From Rhodobacteraceae bacterium EL129 (GTDB lineage Bacteria > Pseudomonadota > Alphaproteobacteria > Rhodobacterales > Rhodobacteraceae): 64,000 nucleotides of DNA. Position numbers and translations under genes: made by a program. Below are positions 9,857 through 20,596 of this stretch, in pieces (the stretch's first letter is position 1; each line of letters starts with the position of its first letter). Below the pieces are notes generated by a model. That model made no database searches and was not told the origin of the DNA. It saw only the letters and a list, made by a program, of their open reading frames with translations. The DNA is taken from positions 1,938,996-2,002,995 of the forward strand of contig ONZJ01000002.1 in NCBI GenBank assembly GCA_900313005.1, read 5' to 3'.

Positions 9857-9948
9857 GGATGGCTCCCTTGTTCTCCATGACGGTTACAAAACCAGTTAGC
9901 TACATCGTTGCAGATAGGAACAGTAAAGATTTACTACAAGCGGACATA

Positions 9949-11211
9949 TTACGGCTCGTCGTCGTTTTGTTGCTCTTGCGCCACTTCAATGGCGTGTTCC
10001 TGCGCATACTCCACCATCAGTGCCGAACCCGTAGCCCCCAGGGGTGAATAGCTGTCAGTGTCTTCAACCGCAGGCGCGGCCCGCTGGGTCATCCGATACG
10101 CCGCGTAGGCCGCCATCATGAACGACAAAACCACGATGAAGAGGAAGAACCCCCACGCGCCCACAAGGCCCATCAACCAGCCTGTGATCAGCGGCCCTGT
10201 GACCGCCCCCAGACCGTTGATAAACACCATGCCTCCAGCCGCCGCCGCCATGTCGTCGTGGTCCAGAAAATCGTTGGTATAGGCGATCAGCAATGAGTAG
10301 AGCGGATTGGACATGCCCCCAATCAGAAAGGCCGAGATCAGCAAGATCGTAAACACATCCCCCAGCATCATACCCAAGATACCACCCACCCCCAAAACGA
10401 TTGAGGCCACAAAGATCAAAACGCGTCTGTCCATTCGGTCGGACAGCCATCCGATAGGGAACTGCAAAACAAGTGCTGCGATGAAGAAAACCGATACGAA
10501 TGTCGAGATTTGAGCAATGCTCAGCCCGGCCTCGGCACCGTAGACGGGTGCCATGCCGAACTGGGCTGAAAAGATGCCCCCCAGCAGGTACATGCCAACG
10601 CATCCCAATGGCGAAATCTTAAGTATTTCCAGAAGGCTAAGAGGCTTAGTCGTTGAGAATGCAGGTGTTGGTCCAACCGAGAGCAAGATCGGTGCAAAGG
10701 CCAGCGACACCAGGATCGAAGGGATGATGAACAGGATATAGCCTGCAGGATCAGCCGCCAGCATCAGGGCTTGCGCTGAGACAATCCCAACCATCTGCAT
10801 GATCATGTAAAGCGACAGTGCCTTGCCGCGATTTTCGTTGTCAGCGGCATCGTTCAGCCAGCTTTCAGCGGTGACATAAACACCCGAAAAACAAAAGCCG
10901 ATCAGGATGCGGGCCGCCCCCCATGCGAAGGGATCGGTGAAAACCGGATAGATGATCATCACCGCCGAAATCAGCGAGCCAAGCGCCGCAAAGACCCGCA
11001 CATGTCCGACGCGCCGGATCATGTCGGGGGCCATGCGCGACCCGAACAGAAAGCCCACGAAATAGCCGGACATCACCAGCGACATCTCGAAGGTGGAAAA
11101 CCCCTCGATTTCGCCGCGCACACCCAGCAATGTGGACTGCATCCCGTTGCCCACTTGCAAAAGCATCATGCCCAGCAACAGCGCCCATGCACTTCGTAGC
11201 ACGTTGATCAT
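9949..11211 (-). CDS. MFS transporter
   Basis: A 420-residue, roughly 12-helix major-facilitator permease. It has the loop-2 motif 'FLFGSRMAPDMIRRVGHVRVF' (GxxxDxxGRR-like) and its second-half counterpart 'GWLSDRMDRRVLIF'. The start is taken at 11211 because GGAGAG lies 7 nt upstream. A TTG at 11226 would add five residues. The C-terminal tail is acidic and cytoplasmic. The substrate is unknown: it resembles YcaD/UMF2-type carriers, and there is no pathway context. Confidence 0.85.
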   Translation of the reverse strand: MINVLRSAWALLLGMMLLQVGNGMQSTLLGVRGEIEGFSTFEMSLVMSGYFVGFLFGSRMAPDMIRRVGHVRVFAALGSLISAVMIIYPVFTDPFAWGAARILIGFCFSGVYVTAESWLNDAADNENRGKALSLYMIMQMVGIVSAQALMLAADPAGYILFIIPSILVSLAFAPILLSVGPTPAFSTTKPLSLLEILKISPLGCVGMYLLGGIFSAQFGMAPVYGAEAGLSIAQISTFVSVFFIAALVLQFPIGWLSDRMDRRVLIFVASIVLGVGGILGMMLGDVFTILLISAFLIGGMSNPLYSLLIAYTNDFLDHDDMAAAAGGMVFINGLGAVTGPLITGWLMGLVGAWGFFLFIVVLSFMMAAYAAYRMTQRAAPAVEDTDSYSPLGATGSALMVEYAQEHAIEVAQEQQNDDEP

Positions 11212-11284
11212 GGCGGTACTCTCCAAAAGGCCCGGATGAGGTGGGCGGAGGGGTCAATTCGGGGCACGACTCAGGGTCGCACCG

Positions 11285-12358
11285 TTACCCTGCGTTGACA
11301 GTGTTTTTCTCAGGGATCAACAATGAAGAGTCGCCATACGAGAAAAATCGGTACTCTTCCGCCACCGCGTGCGCGTAGATCTGGTCGACCACCGGCTTAC
11401 CCATTAACGCCGAGACCAGCATCATTAGGGTGGATTTGGGCAGATGAAAATTGGTCATCAGGGCATCTGTCACCCGGAAGGTGAAGCCCGGGTAAATGAA
11501 GATATTCGTGTCCCCCTGCCATGGCTCAATCTGCCCGGTTTCGCGCGCTGCTGTTTCGATCAGCCGCAAGGCGGTCGTGCCCACCGGGATCACCCGCCCG
11601 CCTGCCGCTTTGGTTGCGGTAATTTCCTGCGCGGCGCGTGTGCCCACCTCACCCCATTCAGCGTGCATCTTATGTGTGGTCACATCCTCGACTTTGACCG
11701 GCAGGAAGGTCCCTGCCCCCACATGCAATGTAACATGGCTGACTTCGACACCTTTGGCCGCGATGGTTTGCAGCAAAGCCTCGTCAAAATGCAGCGAGGC
11801 GGTGGGGGCTGCAACTGCGCCAGAGTGGCGGGCGAAGACCGTTTGGTAGTCGGTCTTGTCGCGCGCATCGGCTTTGCGTTTGGCCTCGATGTAGGGCGGC
11901 AGCGGCATGGCCCCGGCCTCTTGCAAGGCCGCATCAAAGTCATCGCCAGACAGGTTGAACTCCAACACGGCTTGCCCGTCTGCGCGCGCCAGCATGGTCG
12001 CTGACAGATCGTTCGAGAAGGTCACAACCTCGCCGTCCCGCAGCTTTTTCAAAGGTTTGACGAGCGCCGTCCAGGTGCCATCCGATTGCGGCTGCAGCAG
12101 CGTCACTTCGATGCGGGCTTCGGTTTCACCCTGATCGGACTGGCGCCTGCGCGCGCCTGTCAGCCGTGCGGGAATGACACGTGTGTCATTCAGCACCAAC
12201 CGGTCACCGGGGCGCAGCCAATCTGGCAAGCCAGACACATGGGCATCGGTGATCTGTGACCCCTCTGCCACTAGCAAACGGGCGGATGTGCGCGGAGTGG
12301 CGGGGCGTGTGGCAATCAGCGCGTCCGGCAGATCAAAATCGAATTCGCTGAGCTTCAT
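11285..12358 (-). CDS. queA: tRNA preQ1(34) S-adenosylmethionine ribosyltransferase-isomerase
   Basis: It transfers and isomerises the ribose of SAM onto preQ1 at position 34 of Asp, Asn, His and Tyr tRNAs, forming epoxyqueuosine. At 357 residues it has the normal length. Diagnostic segments are '[22 protein letters not shown]' at the N-terminus, '[11 protein letters not shown]' and '[11 protein letters not shown]'. The C-terminus carries '[17 protein letters not shown]'. Its ATG overlaps the stop of the AsmA-like gene (ATGA), so expression is coupled to that large upstream gene. Confidence 0.96.
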   Translation of the reverse strand: MKLSEFDFDLPDALIATRPATPRTSARLLVAEGSQITDAHVSGLPDWLRPGDRLVLNDTRVIPARLTGARRRQSDQGETEARIEVTLLQPQSDGTWTALVKPLKKLRDGEVVTFSNDLSATMLARADGQAVLEFNLSGDDFDAALQEAGAMPLPPYIEAKRKADARDKTDYQTVFARHSGAVAAPTASLHFDEALLQTIAAKGVEVSHVTLHVGAGTFLPVKVEDVTTHKMHAEWGEVGTRAAQEITATKAAGGRVIPVGTTALRLIETAARETGQIEPWQGDTNIFIYPGFTFRVTDALMTNFHLPKSTLMMLVSALMGKPVVDQIYAHAVAEEYRFFSYGDSSLLIPEKNTVNAG

Positions 12359-15300
12359 CGCTGAACCTTCGGCGGAGGCTTTCGGAACAACTCGCGGAAC
12401 ATGCCCGGTGTCAGGATCGACAGTGGATTGACCGACACACGCGGCGCGCTGGCCGGGCCTTTGAGTTCATAGTTGAAGCCCACAAGACCTTCCCCCTTGC
12501 GAGAAAAAATGCCGCCAATCGCGTTGACCAGATACAGAGGCGAGAACACACCTTGCATGTCCATCTGGCCGCTTTCCAGATAATAATAGCCATCCATCGA
12601 AATCCCCATTGAAGCGCCCACTGCACTGCCCTGTTCCAAAATCACGCGGTCGGGGGTCAGTTGAAAATCCGCCTCGACTTGGCCAAAGTGAATGCCCTCT
12701 CCGTCCAGTTGCTCCAGAATGCCCACGACGCTGAGCGTGTTCAACAGGGCGGCCAGCGCCGGGGCATCTTTCAGCCGCATCTGCTCCACCTGAAGCTTGC
12801 CGTTGTAGCTGCCTTTTGCAGTGGCTGGGATCAAGACCAGATCCATCTTGCCACGCCGCGCGTTTTTCAGCAGACCTGCGGATTTCAATACCCCGCCCGC
12901 GTTGTCGGATTTGATCCGGAATGCGCTGCGTGCCCCTTGCGGCAACACCGTCCCGCTGATCTGCGCGCCGCCATTGACGAGCCCGGTAAAGTTACCATCG
13001 GCACCCTTTGACATATCCAGGTCCGCGCGAAAGTTCGTCAACGCAATACCGTCCGAAATCGTCAAGCGATCCAGCGCCAGTGACACCGGGCCGCCTTGCG
13101 CTTTGCGACCGCTTCCTGACCCGCCAAGCGAGGTTTGACGCATGTCGATGGTCCCCCCGGCCACGCGCACGGCCGGGGTCACATTGGCTCCGCGTCCGAT
13201 CAAGTCGACCGGGGCGTTCAACCAGGTCCCGACCCGGACCCGAGAGAAGCTGGCACGGTCAAGCTGGCCGCTGGGTTTCAGTTTGACAGTCCCATTGGCC
13301 ACAAGCCCGCCTGCGTCAATCGACAGCCTGTCGATACTGGGTGGGGTGCCAAGCGTGCCAGCCACCTCAAGCGACCCCCGCGCACCCTGTGACAGAGACC
13401 ATCCCAGCGATTGCAGGCTCAGCCCCAACCCACCCAGCGAAGAACTGAGCTGAAAGCGGCCCGGCTGTCCTTTGGCGAAGTCGATCGTAATATCGCCTTT
13501 TCCGGCGCCCGAGATCGAGCCTGGGGGAAGACCGATACGGAATTCATCAGCAAATCTTTCCGACAGCTCAATCGTGCCTTTCAGTGTGCTTTTCCCAGCA
13601 GCTGCCTTGCCAATATTGCTGGACCACGCACCTGTCACCGGGACGCGGCCAATACGCCCGTCCCCGCGAATGTCCAGCTTGCCTGCCTTAGCGGTGATAT
13701 CCAGTTTGGGGGCCGCCAGCACCCGGCCCGCGACCAGCGTTTCGCTGCGAACGTCACGTGCCACGGCGCGAATATCATAGGTTACATCACCAGGTGCGAC
13801 CTTCTTTTTCAGGCGAAAGCCCAACTCGCCCTTAATCTCGGCCTTGCCGTCGGCCAGGGTGACGGGCTGCCCCGCCTTTTGCAAGAATCGAAACGGCTTT
13901 GTGTCCAGAAGCGAAAGCGCTGCAGTGACAGTGCTTCGTGTGTTCAACCGCACCAGCGCCGGGCTTTGCTTGGTTCCGATCTCGGTGATTGCGAAGCTGG
14001 TGCCGGAAATATCCACCTTGCCACCCTGCGGAGCAGAGACAAACCCTTTGCTGGCCGCGATCACAAAGCCGTTGTCATACAAAGAACCATGGCCGGATGC
14101 GCCTTTGATATGCGGCACATCGCGGATAAATCGGGTTTCCATCTCGTCGTAATCAAAGCCCAGAAAAACATCGGGGCGGTGTTTCGGCTGCGACCGCATG
14201 GCTAGTTGAATGTCACTTAGCCTGGCGGATTTCACGTTATCGCGGATCCAGTTGCGGGTGGGGGCCGCCAGCGTTTCGGGCCACAGCTGCAACAACCGCT
14301 CGGGCGTCAGCCCATCCATGCGCCCATCAAGCGCAACGGACCAACCATCGGGTCCTGCATCGGCCTCTCCGCGCAGCAGCAGGCGCTGACCTTGATCCGA
14401 GAAGCTCATTTCGCCCAGGGTTAGCTCAAACGGATCAAGCTTGAGGCGCGTCTCCATGGTCGCGCCTTCAATCTCAATGGGCTCTGCGTAAAGCTCGTCG
14501 GGGTTCGCGCTCAGTTCTGTTACGCGAAACTGCGTCCACAGCTCGGTCGGCCATCCCAACTCGGCACCGATCAGAACCGCTTTGCCATCCAACCGGGCGC
14601 GCACCCATTTGCTGTCCACAAAGACCTCGTCGAACTGCATGGTTTGCGCATTTGGATCATAGGTGAAATAGGCGCTGGCCTGCGAAAAAGGGATAGGTTT
14701 GGTCGCGTCCGTGGGCTGCAGGGCGCCCTTCCCAATTTGCAATGTCGCGTTCAACGGCCCCAGCGCGCCCGCTTCTTCAACTGATGCGCGCAATGCACCG
14801 GAAATCGGGGCGTCCAAGGCCTCGAGCCAGGCCAGCGCGGGCGATTGCCCTGCAATGTCACGTGCGGGCATATCTTCAAAAGTCATACCAAAGCTGGCGG
14901 CGGTCTCTCCGATGCGACCCGAGTAATTGGCGGCCAGGGTTGTGGCGTATCCACGGTTGCCGAGCAGAACAAAGTCCGCACGCAGCTGCAAATCGTCCTT
15001 GTCGCGCGTCAGCTCAATCCTGCCCCCATCCACGGTCCAGCCACGGCGGGCACGGGCATCTTCGTATTGCACCGTCAGATTTTTGGCCTCTACACGTTTG
15101 AGCGCGGTAAAGTTATCTTGCAGCAAAAACTGATCCATCTGCTGGATCAGGGCTGCAAAACCGGGCGCTTCTTCGACGGTTTCCAGACTGTCGCCGACAG
15201 CAAGTCCAACATTCCCGTCCGCATTGCGGCGCAAGCGAACGGTTGCTCCGGACAGGCGGATGGTCGATGGTTGCACCTGCCCCTGCAGCAAAGGCCGCAA

Positions 15301-15684
15301 AGCCACGGTGCCGTCCACATCGGATAAAACCGCCAACTCTTCTCCGCGGGCATCCCGAATGGCCAGCTTACGCAGTTTCAGGCGTGGCACCCAATCGCGT
15401 TCAAGAACGACTGAGACGTCTTCAATCCTGAACTGTGCCCCTTTTACGTCGCTGTTGATCCGCTGCGAGACCTCGTCGCGCAGCCAATCCGGTGCGCTGA
15501 CTTCCTTACCCAGAATGGAATAGAGGCCGATCATACCAATCAGCGACAAAAAAATAAACGTACTGCCGCCCCACACAAGCAGACCCCTCACCCATCGACG
15601 GCGCGGCTTTTGGGCCGGGGTCGATGGATTTGGCTCGGGTGTGCTCTCCGGGTCCGGGTCTGCCTTGGGTGAGGGCGCGCTCAT
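12355..15684 (-). CDS. AsmA-like / YhdP-type large envelope protein (DUF3971 type)
   Basis: A 1109-residue protein with a Pro-rich cytoplasmic start. One membrane helix follows at about residues 33-55 ('[20 protein letters not shown]'), and then a very long beta-rich periplasmic region. The middle resembles DUF3971. The end has an AsmA-like C-terminal domain, seen in repeated 'GxxxxxGxVxLxxGxxxFxxSxxxxxGxxxxxxxxGxYxLxxG'-like strands. Such proteins are thought to bridge the envelope in phospholipid transport and outer-membrane integrity. It is first in a two-gene unit with queA. Confidence 0.85.
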   Translation of the reverse strand: MSAPSPKADPDPESTPEPNPSTPAQKPRRRWVRGLLVWGGSTFIFLSLIGMIGLYSILGKEVSAPDWLRDEVSQRINSDVKGAQFRIEDVSVVLERDWVPRLKLRKLAIRDARGEELAVLSDVDGTVALRPLLQGQVQPSTIRLSGATVRLRRNADGNVGLAVGDSLETVEEAPGFAALIQQMDQFLLQDNFTALKRVEAKNLTVQYEDARARRGWTVDGGRIELTRDKDDLQLRADFVLLGNRGYATTLAANYSGRIGETAASFGMTFEDMPARDIAGQSPALAWLEALDAPISGALRASVEEAGALGPLNATLQIGKGALQPTDATKPIPFSQASAYFTYDPNAQTMQFDEVFVDSKWVRARLDGKAVLIGAELGWPTELWTQFRVTELSANPDELYAEPIEIEGATMETRLKLDPFELTLGEMSFSDQGQRLLLRGEADAGPDGWSVALDGRMDGLTPERLLQLWPETLAAPTRNWIRDNVKSARLSDIQLAMRSQPKHRPDVFLGFDYDEMETRFIRDVPHIKGASGHGSLYDNGFVIAASKGFVSAPQGGKVDISGTSFAITEIGTKQSPALVRLNTRSTVTAALSLLDTKPFRFLQKAGQPVTLADGKAEIKGELGFRLKKKVAPGDVTYDIRAVARDVRSETLVAGRVLAAPKLDITAKAGKLDIRGDGRIGRVPVTGAWSSNIGKAAAGKSTLKGTIELSERFADEFRIGLPPGSISGAGKGDITIDFAKGQPGRFQLSSSLGGLGLSLQSLGWSLSQGARGSLEVAGTLGTPPSIDRLSIDAGGLVANGTVKLKPSGQLDRASFSRVRVGTWLNAPVDLIGRGANVTPAVRVAGGTIDMRQTSLGGSGSGRKAQGGPVSLALDRLTISDGIALTNFRADLDMSKGADGNFTGLVNGGAQISGTVLPQGARSAFRIKSDNAGGVLKSAGLLKNARRGKMDLVLIPATAKGSYNGKLQVEQMRLKDAPALAALLNTLSVVGILEQLDGEGIHFGQVEADFQLTPDRVILEQGSAVGASMGISMDGYYYLESGQMDMQGVFSPLYLVNAIGGIFSRKGEGLVGFNYELKGPASAPRVSVNPLSILTPGMFRELFRKPPPKVQR

Positions 15685-15802
15685 CGTTCTCCTGGCACTG
15701 TTACTCGACTAAGATGCAAGGAACGACCCGCTTGCCGACCCTTTCTTCTCGCCTTTTGCGATCTAATATGAAACTCACGACGTCACTTAACAAGGATCAG
15801 AG

Positions 15803-16264
15803 ATGCTGGACACCACCGATATTGCCCCCGACTTTACCCTGCCCCGCGATGGAGGCGGCGATGTAACATTATCTTCGCTGCGCCCGAAGGGTGTTGTGTT
15901 GTTCTTTTATCCGCGGGATGACACTTCGGGATGCACCAAAGAAGCGACCGGATTTACCGAAGCTGCGGCTGATTTTGATGCCGCACATGTGATCGTTCTG
16001 GGCATCTCAAAAGACAGCATCGCCAAGCACGACAAGTTTCGCGACAAACACGGGCTGGGCGTTGCATTGCTGTCGGATGAAGAAAGTGATGTCTGCGAAC
16101 GCTATGGCGTCTGGAAAGAAAAGAGCATGTACGGCAAGAAGTTCATGGGTATCGAGCGCACCACTGCGTTGATCGACGCAGGGGGCAAGATTGCCCGCAT
16201 CTGGCGCAAGGTGAAGGTGCCCGGACATGTGGACGAGGTGCTGGAGGCGGCAAAAGCGCTGTGA
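15803..16264 (+). CDS. bcp: thiol peroxidase, Bcp/PrxQ-type peroxiredoxin
   Basis: A 153-residue atypical 2-Cys or 1-Cys peroxiredoxin reducing organic hydroperoxides with thioredoxin. The catalytic motif is 'YPRDDTSGCTKEATGF', where the peroxidatic Cys follows TSG. The resolving Cys five residues later, seen in E. coli Bcp, is replaced here (CTKEA), so a different resolving partner is likely. 'DVCERYGVW' and 'GIERTTALID' follow as usual. AAGGA precedes the ATG. Its stop overlaps the next start (GTGA). Confidence 0.93.
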   Translation: MLDTTDIAPDFTLPRDGGGDVTLSSLRPKGVVLFFYPRDDTSGCTKEATGFTEAAADFDAAHVIVLGISKDSIAKHDKFRDKHGLGVALLSDEESDVCERYGVWKEKSMYGKKFMGIERTTALIDAGGKIARIWRKVKVPGHVDEVLEAAKAL

Positions 16265-17088
16265 GCGATCTGACCCTGACACAGATGGCGGTGGATGTTT
16301 TGACCACCGCGGACGGTCGTGCAAAGACAGCCCTTTCGCGCACCCATGCTGCCCGCTGGCAAGCAGCGCGCGAGGCTGGCGAAAACATCCCCCTGGGCGA
16401 TGCAATGCCACCGCTGCGTCCATCGCGGCCGGACAAACCCGAGCTGCTGAACCCCCGCGATGTGCCTCGTCGACGGCCTGGCAGCCCGCAAGGACGGATC
16501 GCTCTGCTGCACGCAATGGCACATATCGAGCTGAACGCGGTGGATCTGCACTGGGACATCATTGCACGGTTCTCGCAGGTCAAAATGCCGATGGGTTACT
16601 ATGATGATTGGGTCAAAGCTGCCGATGAAGAATCTAAACATTTCAATCTAATATGCGACTGTCTTGAAGCGCTTGGATCACACTACGGCGCCTTACCTGC
16701 CCATGCGGGCATGTGGCGCGCCGCCGAAGATACAGTGGATGATTTCATGGGCCGCCTGGCGGTTGTTCCGATGGTGTTGGAAGCCCGTGGGCTGGATGTG
16801 ACCCCCGGCATGATTGAGATTTTTGACAAAGCAGGCGAAGCCCAGGCGGTCTCGGCAATGAACGTCATCTATGCCGAAGAAGTGGCACATGTCGCCTATG
16901 GATCAAAGTGGTTTCATTTCCTGTGTGGGCGACACGACCTTGACCCTAAAGAGGTGTTTCATGAGTTGGTGCGCAAATATTTCCACGGGCCGCTGAGGCC
17001 GCCGTTCAACGAAGAAAAACGCGCCGAAGCTGGCCTGCCGCCGGACTTCTACTGGCCTCTGGCAGACAGCCCGCCCACTCCTCGTTGA
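16261..17088 (+). CDS. DUF455 ferritin-like domain protein
   Basis: 275 residues from a GTG coupled to the bcp stop. Helical metal-binding motifs of the ferritin-like fold are seen: 'LLHAMAHIELNAVDLHWDI', 'ADEESKHFNLI' and 'YAEEVAHVAYGSKWFHF' (ExxH-type pairs). The central region is 'GALPAHAGMW'. Homologs are annotated as DUF455, related to the MiaE-like di-iron fold. Pairing with a peroxiredoxin suggests a role connected to iron or oxidants, which is inference only. Confidence 0.85.
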   Translation: MSDLTLTQMAVDVLTTADGRAKTALSRTHAARWQAAREAGENIPLGDAMPPLRPSRPDKPELLNPRDVPRRRPGSPQGRIALLHAMAHIELNAVDLHWDIIARFSQVKMPMGYYDDWVKAADEESKHFNLICDCLEALGSHYGALPAHAGMWRAAEDTVDDFMGRLAVVPMVLEARGLDVTPGMIEIFDKAGEAQAVSAMNVIYAEEVAHVAYGSKWFHFLCGRHDLDPKEVFHELVRKYFHGPLRPPFNEEKRAEAGLPPDFYWPLADSPPTPR

Positions 17089-17188
17089 GGCGACATCTAC
17101 GCCGGGTGACAACCTATTGGAATCGGCGGTTTTTCGCCGCCTAAGTGGCAATCCGCCAAAAACCACGAATCAGCAGGTCAAATTCCTT

Positions 17189-17203
17189 GCCCCCTCAGGG
17201 GGC
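17189..17203. promoter_or_regulatory. perfect palindrome before the M23 peptidase gene
   Basis: GCCCCCT-C-AGGGGGC is a perfect 7-bp inverted repeat with a single central base, 8 nt before the ATG at 17212. If the true start is the TTG at 17287, it sits in the leader. A GGCGG/CCGCC hairpin at 17125-17141 lies nearer the upstream gene. Function unknown: operator or mRNA structure. Confidence 0.3.
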
Positions 17204-17211
17204 ACTGGAGT

Positions 17212-18609
17212 ATGCACTTGCTCAGGGCGCCAACCACTCAGAAAATGAGCGCCGTTTTGGGATGGGAAAAATGGGGACGGTTAGTCTTGCGTACCAAACT
17301 TGCGATTAAAGTGAATGGCCTGCTGGAACGGTATTTTCCGGAACGCCGGGTCTTTTTGAAATCAGACACAGACACGCGGTTTATCCGCCTGCGTCCAGCC
17401 TCTCAGATGTTTGCCTTTGTTGGATGCTCGGCCGTTGTGGCTTGGGCGATCATCGCCACGGCAGTCCTGATTATGGACAGCATCGGTTCGGGCAACTTTC
17501 GCGAACAGGCCAAGCGTGACCAACGCACCTACGAAAGTCGCTTGAATGCACTGTCGCACGAGCGCGACATGCGCGCCGAAGAAGCGATTGCCGCACAGGA
17601 GCGTTTCAACTCCGCACTCAGCGAAATCTCCAAGATGCAGTCCGAATTGCTGTCGTCTGAGACACGGCGTCGCGAGATGGAAACCGGGATCGAAGTGATC
17701 CAATCCACCCTGCGCAAAGTGATGAACGAGCGTGATGACGCCCGCGAAGAAACCGTTGTTCTGGCAGAGACCATTGAAAACAACGGCGCTCTGCCCGGCT
17801 CCACAGGGGGCACTGGCGGGCTGGATAAAAACACGTTGGATTTCCTGACAGCCGCCCTGCAGGACACGGCAAATCAGCGTGACCAGATCAATACCAATGC
17901 ACAAGATGCCCTGCTGGCTGCCGATGAGATGGCCCAGCGGATCGAGCTAATGAAAGACCAAAACGATCAGATTTTCCGACAGTTGGAAGAGGCGATGACT
18001 ATCTCGGTCAAGCCGCTTGATCGCATGTTCAGCGCTGCCGGCATGAACACCGACAGCTTGCTGAACACGGTACGTAAAGGCTATTCGGGCCAAGGTGGCC
18101 CGTTGACACCGCTGAGCTTTTCATCGCGTGGAGGCAACCCGTCTGAGGATGCCACCCGCGCCAACCGTATTCTGAACCAGATGGATCGGCTTAACCTATA
18201 CCGCATCGCCGCCCAAAAAGCGCCCTTCGCGGTGCCGGTTAAAAACGCCTTCCGCTATACTTCGGGCTTTGGCATGCGCTGGGGTCGGATGCACAACGGC
18301 ACCGATTTTGCTGCCCCTCACGGCACTCCAATTTATGCCACGGCCGACGGTGTTGTAACCCATGCAGGCTGGCAATCAGGCTACGGCCGGTTGGTTAAAA
18401 TCCAACACGAGTTCGGGATCGAAACCCGCTATGCGCATCTTTCCACGCTCAATGTGAAGGTTGGACAAAGGGTCTCGCGCGGGCAAAAGATTGCTGGTAT
18501 GGGGAACACTGGACGTTCGACCGGTACTCATCTACATTATGAGGTCCGCGTTGGCGGCAGACCCGTTAACCCCATGATCTATATCAAGGCAGCAAACGAT
18601 GTTTTCTAA
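17212..18609 (+). CDS. M23 family (LytM-type) metallopeptidase, membrane anchored
   Basis: 465 residues. One membrane helix (about residues 66-88, 'FAFVGCSAVVAWAIIATAVLI') precedes a coiled-coil stretch of about 150 residues rich in Glu, Arg and Gln, then a C-terminal LytM domain. Zinc ligands are seen as 'MHNGTDFAAPHGTPI' (H-x3-D) and 'GTHLHYEVRVGG' (HxH), so it should be an active peptidoglycan endopeptidase. The true start may be TTG 17287 ('RTKLAIKVNGLLERYFPE'), since GGGGACGG lies about 6 nt before it. It overlaps the bactofilin gene by 11 nt. Confidence 0.9.
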   Translation: MHLLRAPTTQKMSAVLGWEKWGRLVLRTKLAIKVNGLLERYFPERRVFLKSDTDTRFIRLRPASQMFAFVGCSAVVAWAIIATAVLIMDSIGSGNFREQAKRDQRTYESRLNALSHERDMRAEEAIAAQERFNSALSEISKMQSELLSSETRRREMETGIEVIQSTLRKVMNERDDAREETVVLAETIENNGALPGSTGGTGGLDKNTLDFLTAALQDTANQRDQINTNAQDALLAADEMAQRIELMKDQNDQIFRQLEEAMTISVKPLDRMFSAAGMNTDSLLNTVRKGYSGQGGPLTPLSFSSRGGNPSEDATRANRILNQMDRLNLYRIAAQKAPFAVPVKNAFRYTSGFGMRWGRMHNGTDFAAPHGTPIYATADGVVTHAGWQSGYGRLVKIQHEFGIETRYAHLSTLNVKVGQRVSRGQKIAGMGNTGRSTGTHLHYEVRVGGRPVNPMIYIKAANDVF

Positions 18610-19108
18610 AAGCAAAATCAATGATCCGGCTCAGAAACCTGATGAGGCGGCCAAACCTGCGGCACCGGCTGCGAAACCTGATGCCGCTCCGGCTGCTGCT
18701 GAATTCAAGGCAACCGCGCCAAAGGCCAAGCCGCCTGCGTCAATCCTGTCGTCAGATCTGCACATCACTGGCAACATGAAGACCACCGGCGACATTCAGG
18801 TTGAAGGCACAGTTGAGGGCGACATCCGCGCCCACCTGCTGACCATCGGCGAAAGTGCGACCATCAAGGGCGAAGTGATCGCCGATGATGTTGTGATCAA
18901 CGGCCGAATTGTAGGCCGTGTGCGCGGTCTGAAGGTGCGCCTGACGTCCACCGCTCGGGTAGAGGGTGATATCATCCACAAGACCATTGCCATTGAATCG
19001 GGCGCGCATTTCGAAGGCTCCGTGCAACGTCAGGACGATCCGCTGAACTCGAAAGCCACCAACCCCAAGCCCACAGGTGGAAGCATAACCGAGTCGGCCA
19101 AGGGCTGA
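18599..19108 (+). CDS. bactofilin (polymer-forming cytoskeletal protein)
   Basis: 169 residues. An Ala/Pro/Lys-rich N-terminal tail (about 50 residues) precedes the beta-helical DUF583 core, with 'TTGDIQVEGTVEGDIRAHLLTIGESATIKGEVIADDVVINGRIVGRV' read in pieces, then a short disordered tail. Bactofilins form filaments that position cell-wall enzymes, and overlap with an M23 peptidase gene is a recurring arrangement. The pair therefore probably acts in local peptidoglycan remodelling. A clear terminator follows. Confidence 0.93.
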   Translation: MFSKSKINDPAQKPDEAAKPAAPAAKPDAAPAAAEFKATAPKAKPPASILSSDLHITGNMKTTGDIQVEGTVEGDIRAHLLTIGESATIKGEVIADDVVINGRIVGRVRGLKVRLTSTARVEGDIIHKTIAIESGAHFEGSVQRQDDPLNSKATNPKPTGGSITESAKG

Positions 19109-19129
19109 ACCTTCCCCCATTCCAATTAC

Positions 19130-19163
19130 AAAAAGCGCCCTGCCCTCGCAGCGGCGCTTTTTT
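19130..19163 (+). terminator. intrinsic terminator after the bactofilin gene
   Basis: AAAAGCGCC (19131-19139) pairs with GGCGCTTTT (19153-19161) around a 13-nt loop. The stem runs into a T-run, giving a standard Rho-independent terminator, and the flanking A/T-runs make it usable on both strands. Confidence 0.88.
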
Positions 19164-19225
19164 CTTGTTCCCTGAGTTTGAGGGTTTAGGCTTTGCATAT
19201 CTGAAAACCGGAAAGGATGGTCCTG

Positions 19226-20008
19226 ATGGCTGAACAAACCCAGCACTACGATGACATGTTCGCAGGCTTGCTTGAGGAGGTTTGGGGCGAAGGCTATCTT
19301 TCACCAGGTGGGCCGGAAGAAGTGAGCCGGGTCCTTGAAGGGCTGGATCTGAAAGGTAAACGCACGCTCGACATCGGCTGCGGCACTGGCGCGATTACTT
19401 TATCGCTGGCTCAGGATCACGGCGCTGCACATTCTGTCGGTGTCGATGTGGAGGGGCATGTCTGCGAAGAAGCGCGTGCACGCGCAGCCCAGGCAGGCGC
19501 TGCCGACCGGGTCGAGATCATCAAGGTGGATGAAGGCCCTCTGCCGTTTGATGACGCCAGTTTCGATCTGGTGTTCTCCAAGGATTCCATCATTCACATC
19601 GCCGACAAGGAGGGACTGTCGCGTGATATCTATCGCGTGCTCAAGCCTGGCGGTGTCTTCGCCGCGTCAGATTGGTTAACCTCGCATGATGGGGACATGT
19701 CCCCGTCCATGCAACGCTATGTGGAATTGGAAGGGCTGGGCTTTGCCATGGCGTCGCCTGAACGCTACGCCAATGCGATGAAGGGTGCAGGGTTTCAGGA
19801 CGTCCGCACGGTGAACCGCAATCCCTGGTATCTGGGTGTGGCCCGCGCCGAACTGGAGTTTCTTGCAGGAGATCACCGATCTGAGCTGGAGACCAAGTAC
19901 GGCGCGCAGCTGGTTGCCGATAATGTGGCCATATGGGAAAGCATGATTGCCGTTCTGGAAACTGGAGAGCTGTGCCCGCATCATTTGCGTGGATATAAAC
20001 CCAGGTAG
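19226..20008 (+). CDS. SAM-dependent methyltransferase (type 11)
   Basis: 260 residues, taking ATG 19226 because GGAAAGG is 9-10 nt upstream; the ATG at 19217 lies too close to that site. Motif I is 'LDIGCGTGAITLSLA', with the acidic SAM-ribose residue in 'VGVDVEGHV' and post-I in 'FDLVFSKDSIIHIADKEG'. The layout resembles phosphoethanolamine or sarcosine/dimethylglycine methyltransferases, but the substrate cannot be assigned. It has its own promoter region after the terminator and ends 3 nt from the convergent HNH gene. Confidence 0.82.
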   Translation: MAEQTQHYDDMFAGLLEEVWGEGYLSPGGPEEVSRVLEGLDLKGKRTLDIGCGTGAITLSLAQDHGAAHSVGVDVEGHVCEEARARAAQAGAADRVEIIKVDEGPLPFDDASFDLVFSKDSIIHIADKEGLSRDIYRVLKPGGVFAASDWLTSHDGDMSPSMQRYVELEGLGFAMASPERYANAMKGAGFQDVRTVNRNPWYLGVARAELEFLAGDHRSELETKYGAQLVADNVAIWESMIAVLETGELCPHHLRGYKPR

Positions 20009-20011
20009 GCC

Positions 20012-20596
20012 TCAGGCCTGCAGTTCCGCATCCCAATACAGAAAATCCAACCAGCTGTCGTGCAGATAGTTCGGAGGAAACTTGCGCCCTTGATTGCGAA
20101 GCTGTTCCGCACCGGGCGCGCGAGGGGGTTTCACCAGATGCAGCCCCGTGCGGTGCAGGCTTTTCGAGCCCTTCTTCAGATTGCAGGGGCTACAGGCCGC
20201 CACCACGTTTTCCCAGGACGTGATCCCGCCTTTGGCGCGTGGCACCACGTGGTCAAAGGTCAGTTCGCCGCGGGCGCCGCAGTATTGGCACTTGAATTCG
20301 TCCCGCAAAAATAAATTAAAGCGCGTGAAGGCCACGCGCTTTTGAGGTTTGACATAGTCCTTGAGAACAATGACCGAAGGTATCCTAATTTCGGTACTGG
20401 GGGAATGCACCAGTGTGTCATATTCCGCGACTATATCCACCCTGTCGAGATAGGCTGCTTTCACCGCCTCCTGCCAGGTCCAGAGCGACAGTGGATAGTA
20501 GGACAAAGGCCGGTAATCCGCGTTTAACACCAGTGCAGGATGATGTTTCAACGCTGCGGGATCTCGGACAAATTCCGTCCTGAAGTCACCTTCCAT
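20012..20596 (-). CDS. HNH endonuclease
   Basis: 194 residues. The HNH/zinc core is 'FKCQYCGARGELTFDHVVPRAKGG' (seen in parts), then 'WENVVAACSPCNLKKG', giving CxxC...DH...N...CxxC. The N-terminal 'ALVLNADYRPLSYYPLSLWTWQEAVKAAYLDRV' (in parts) is typical of a widespread stand-alone alphaproteobacterial HNH protein, not a homing or restriction enzyme. The physiological role is unclear. A stop codon in frame just upstream supports the ATG at 20596. Confidence 0.9.
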   Translation of the reverse strand: MEGDFRTEFVRDPAALKHHPALVLNADYRPLSYYPLSLWTWQEAVKAAYLDRVDIVAEYDTLVHSPSTEIRIPSVIVLKDYVKPQKRVAFTRFNLFLRDEFKCQYCGARGELTFDHVVPRAKGGITSWENVVAACSPCNLKKGSKSLHRTGLHLVKPPRAPGAEQLRNQGRKFPPNYLHDSWLDFLYWDAELQA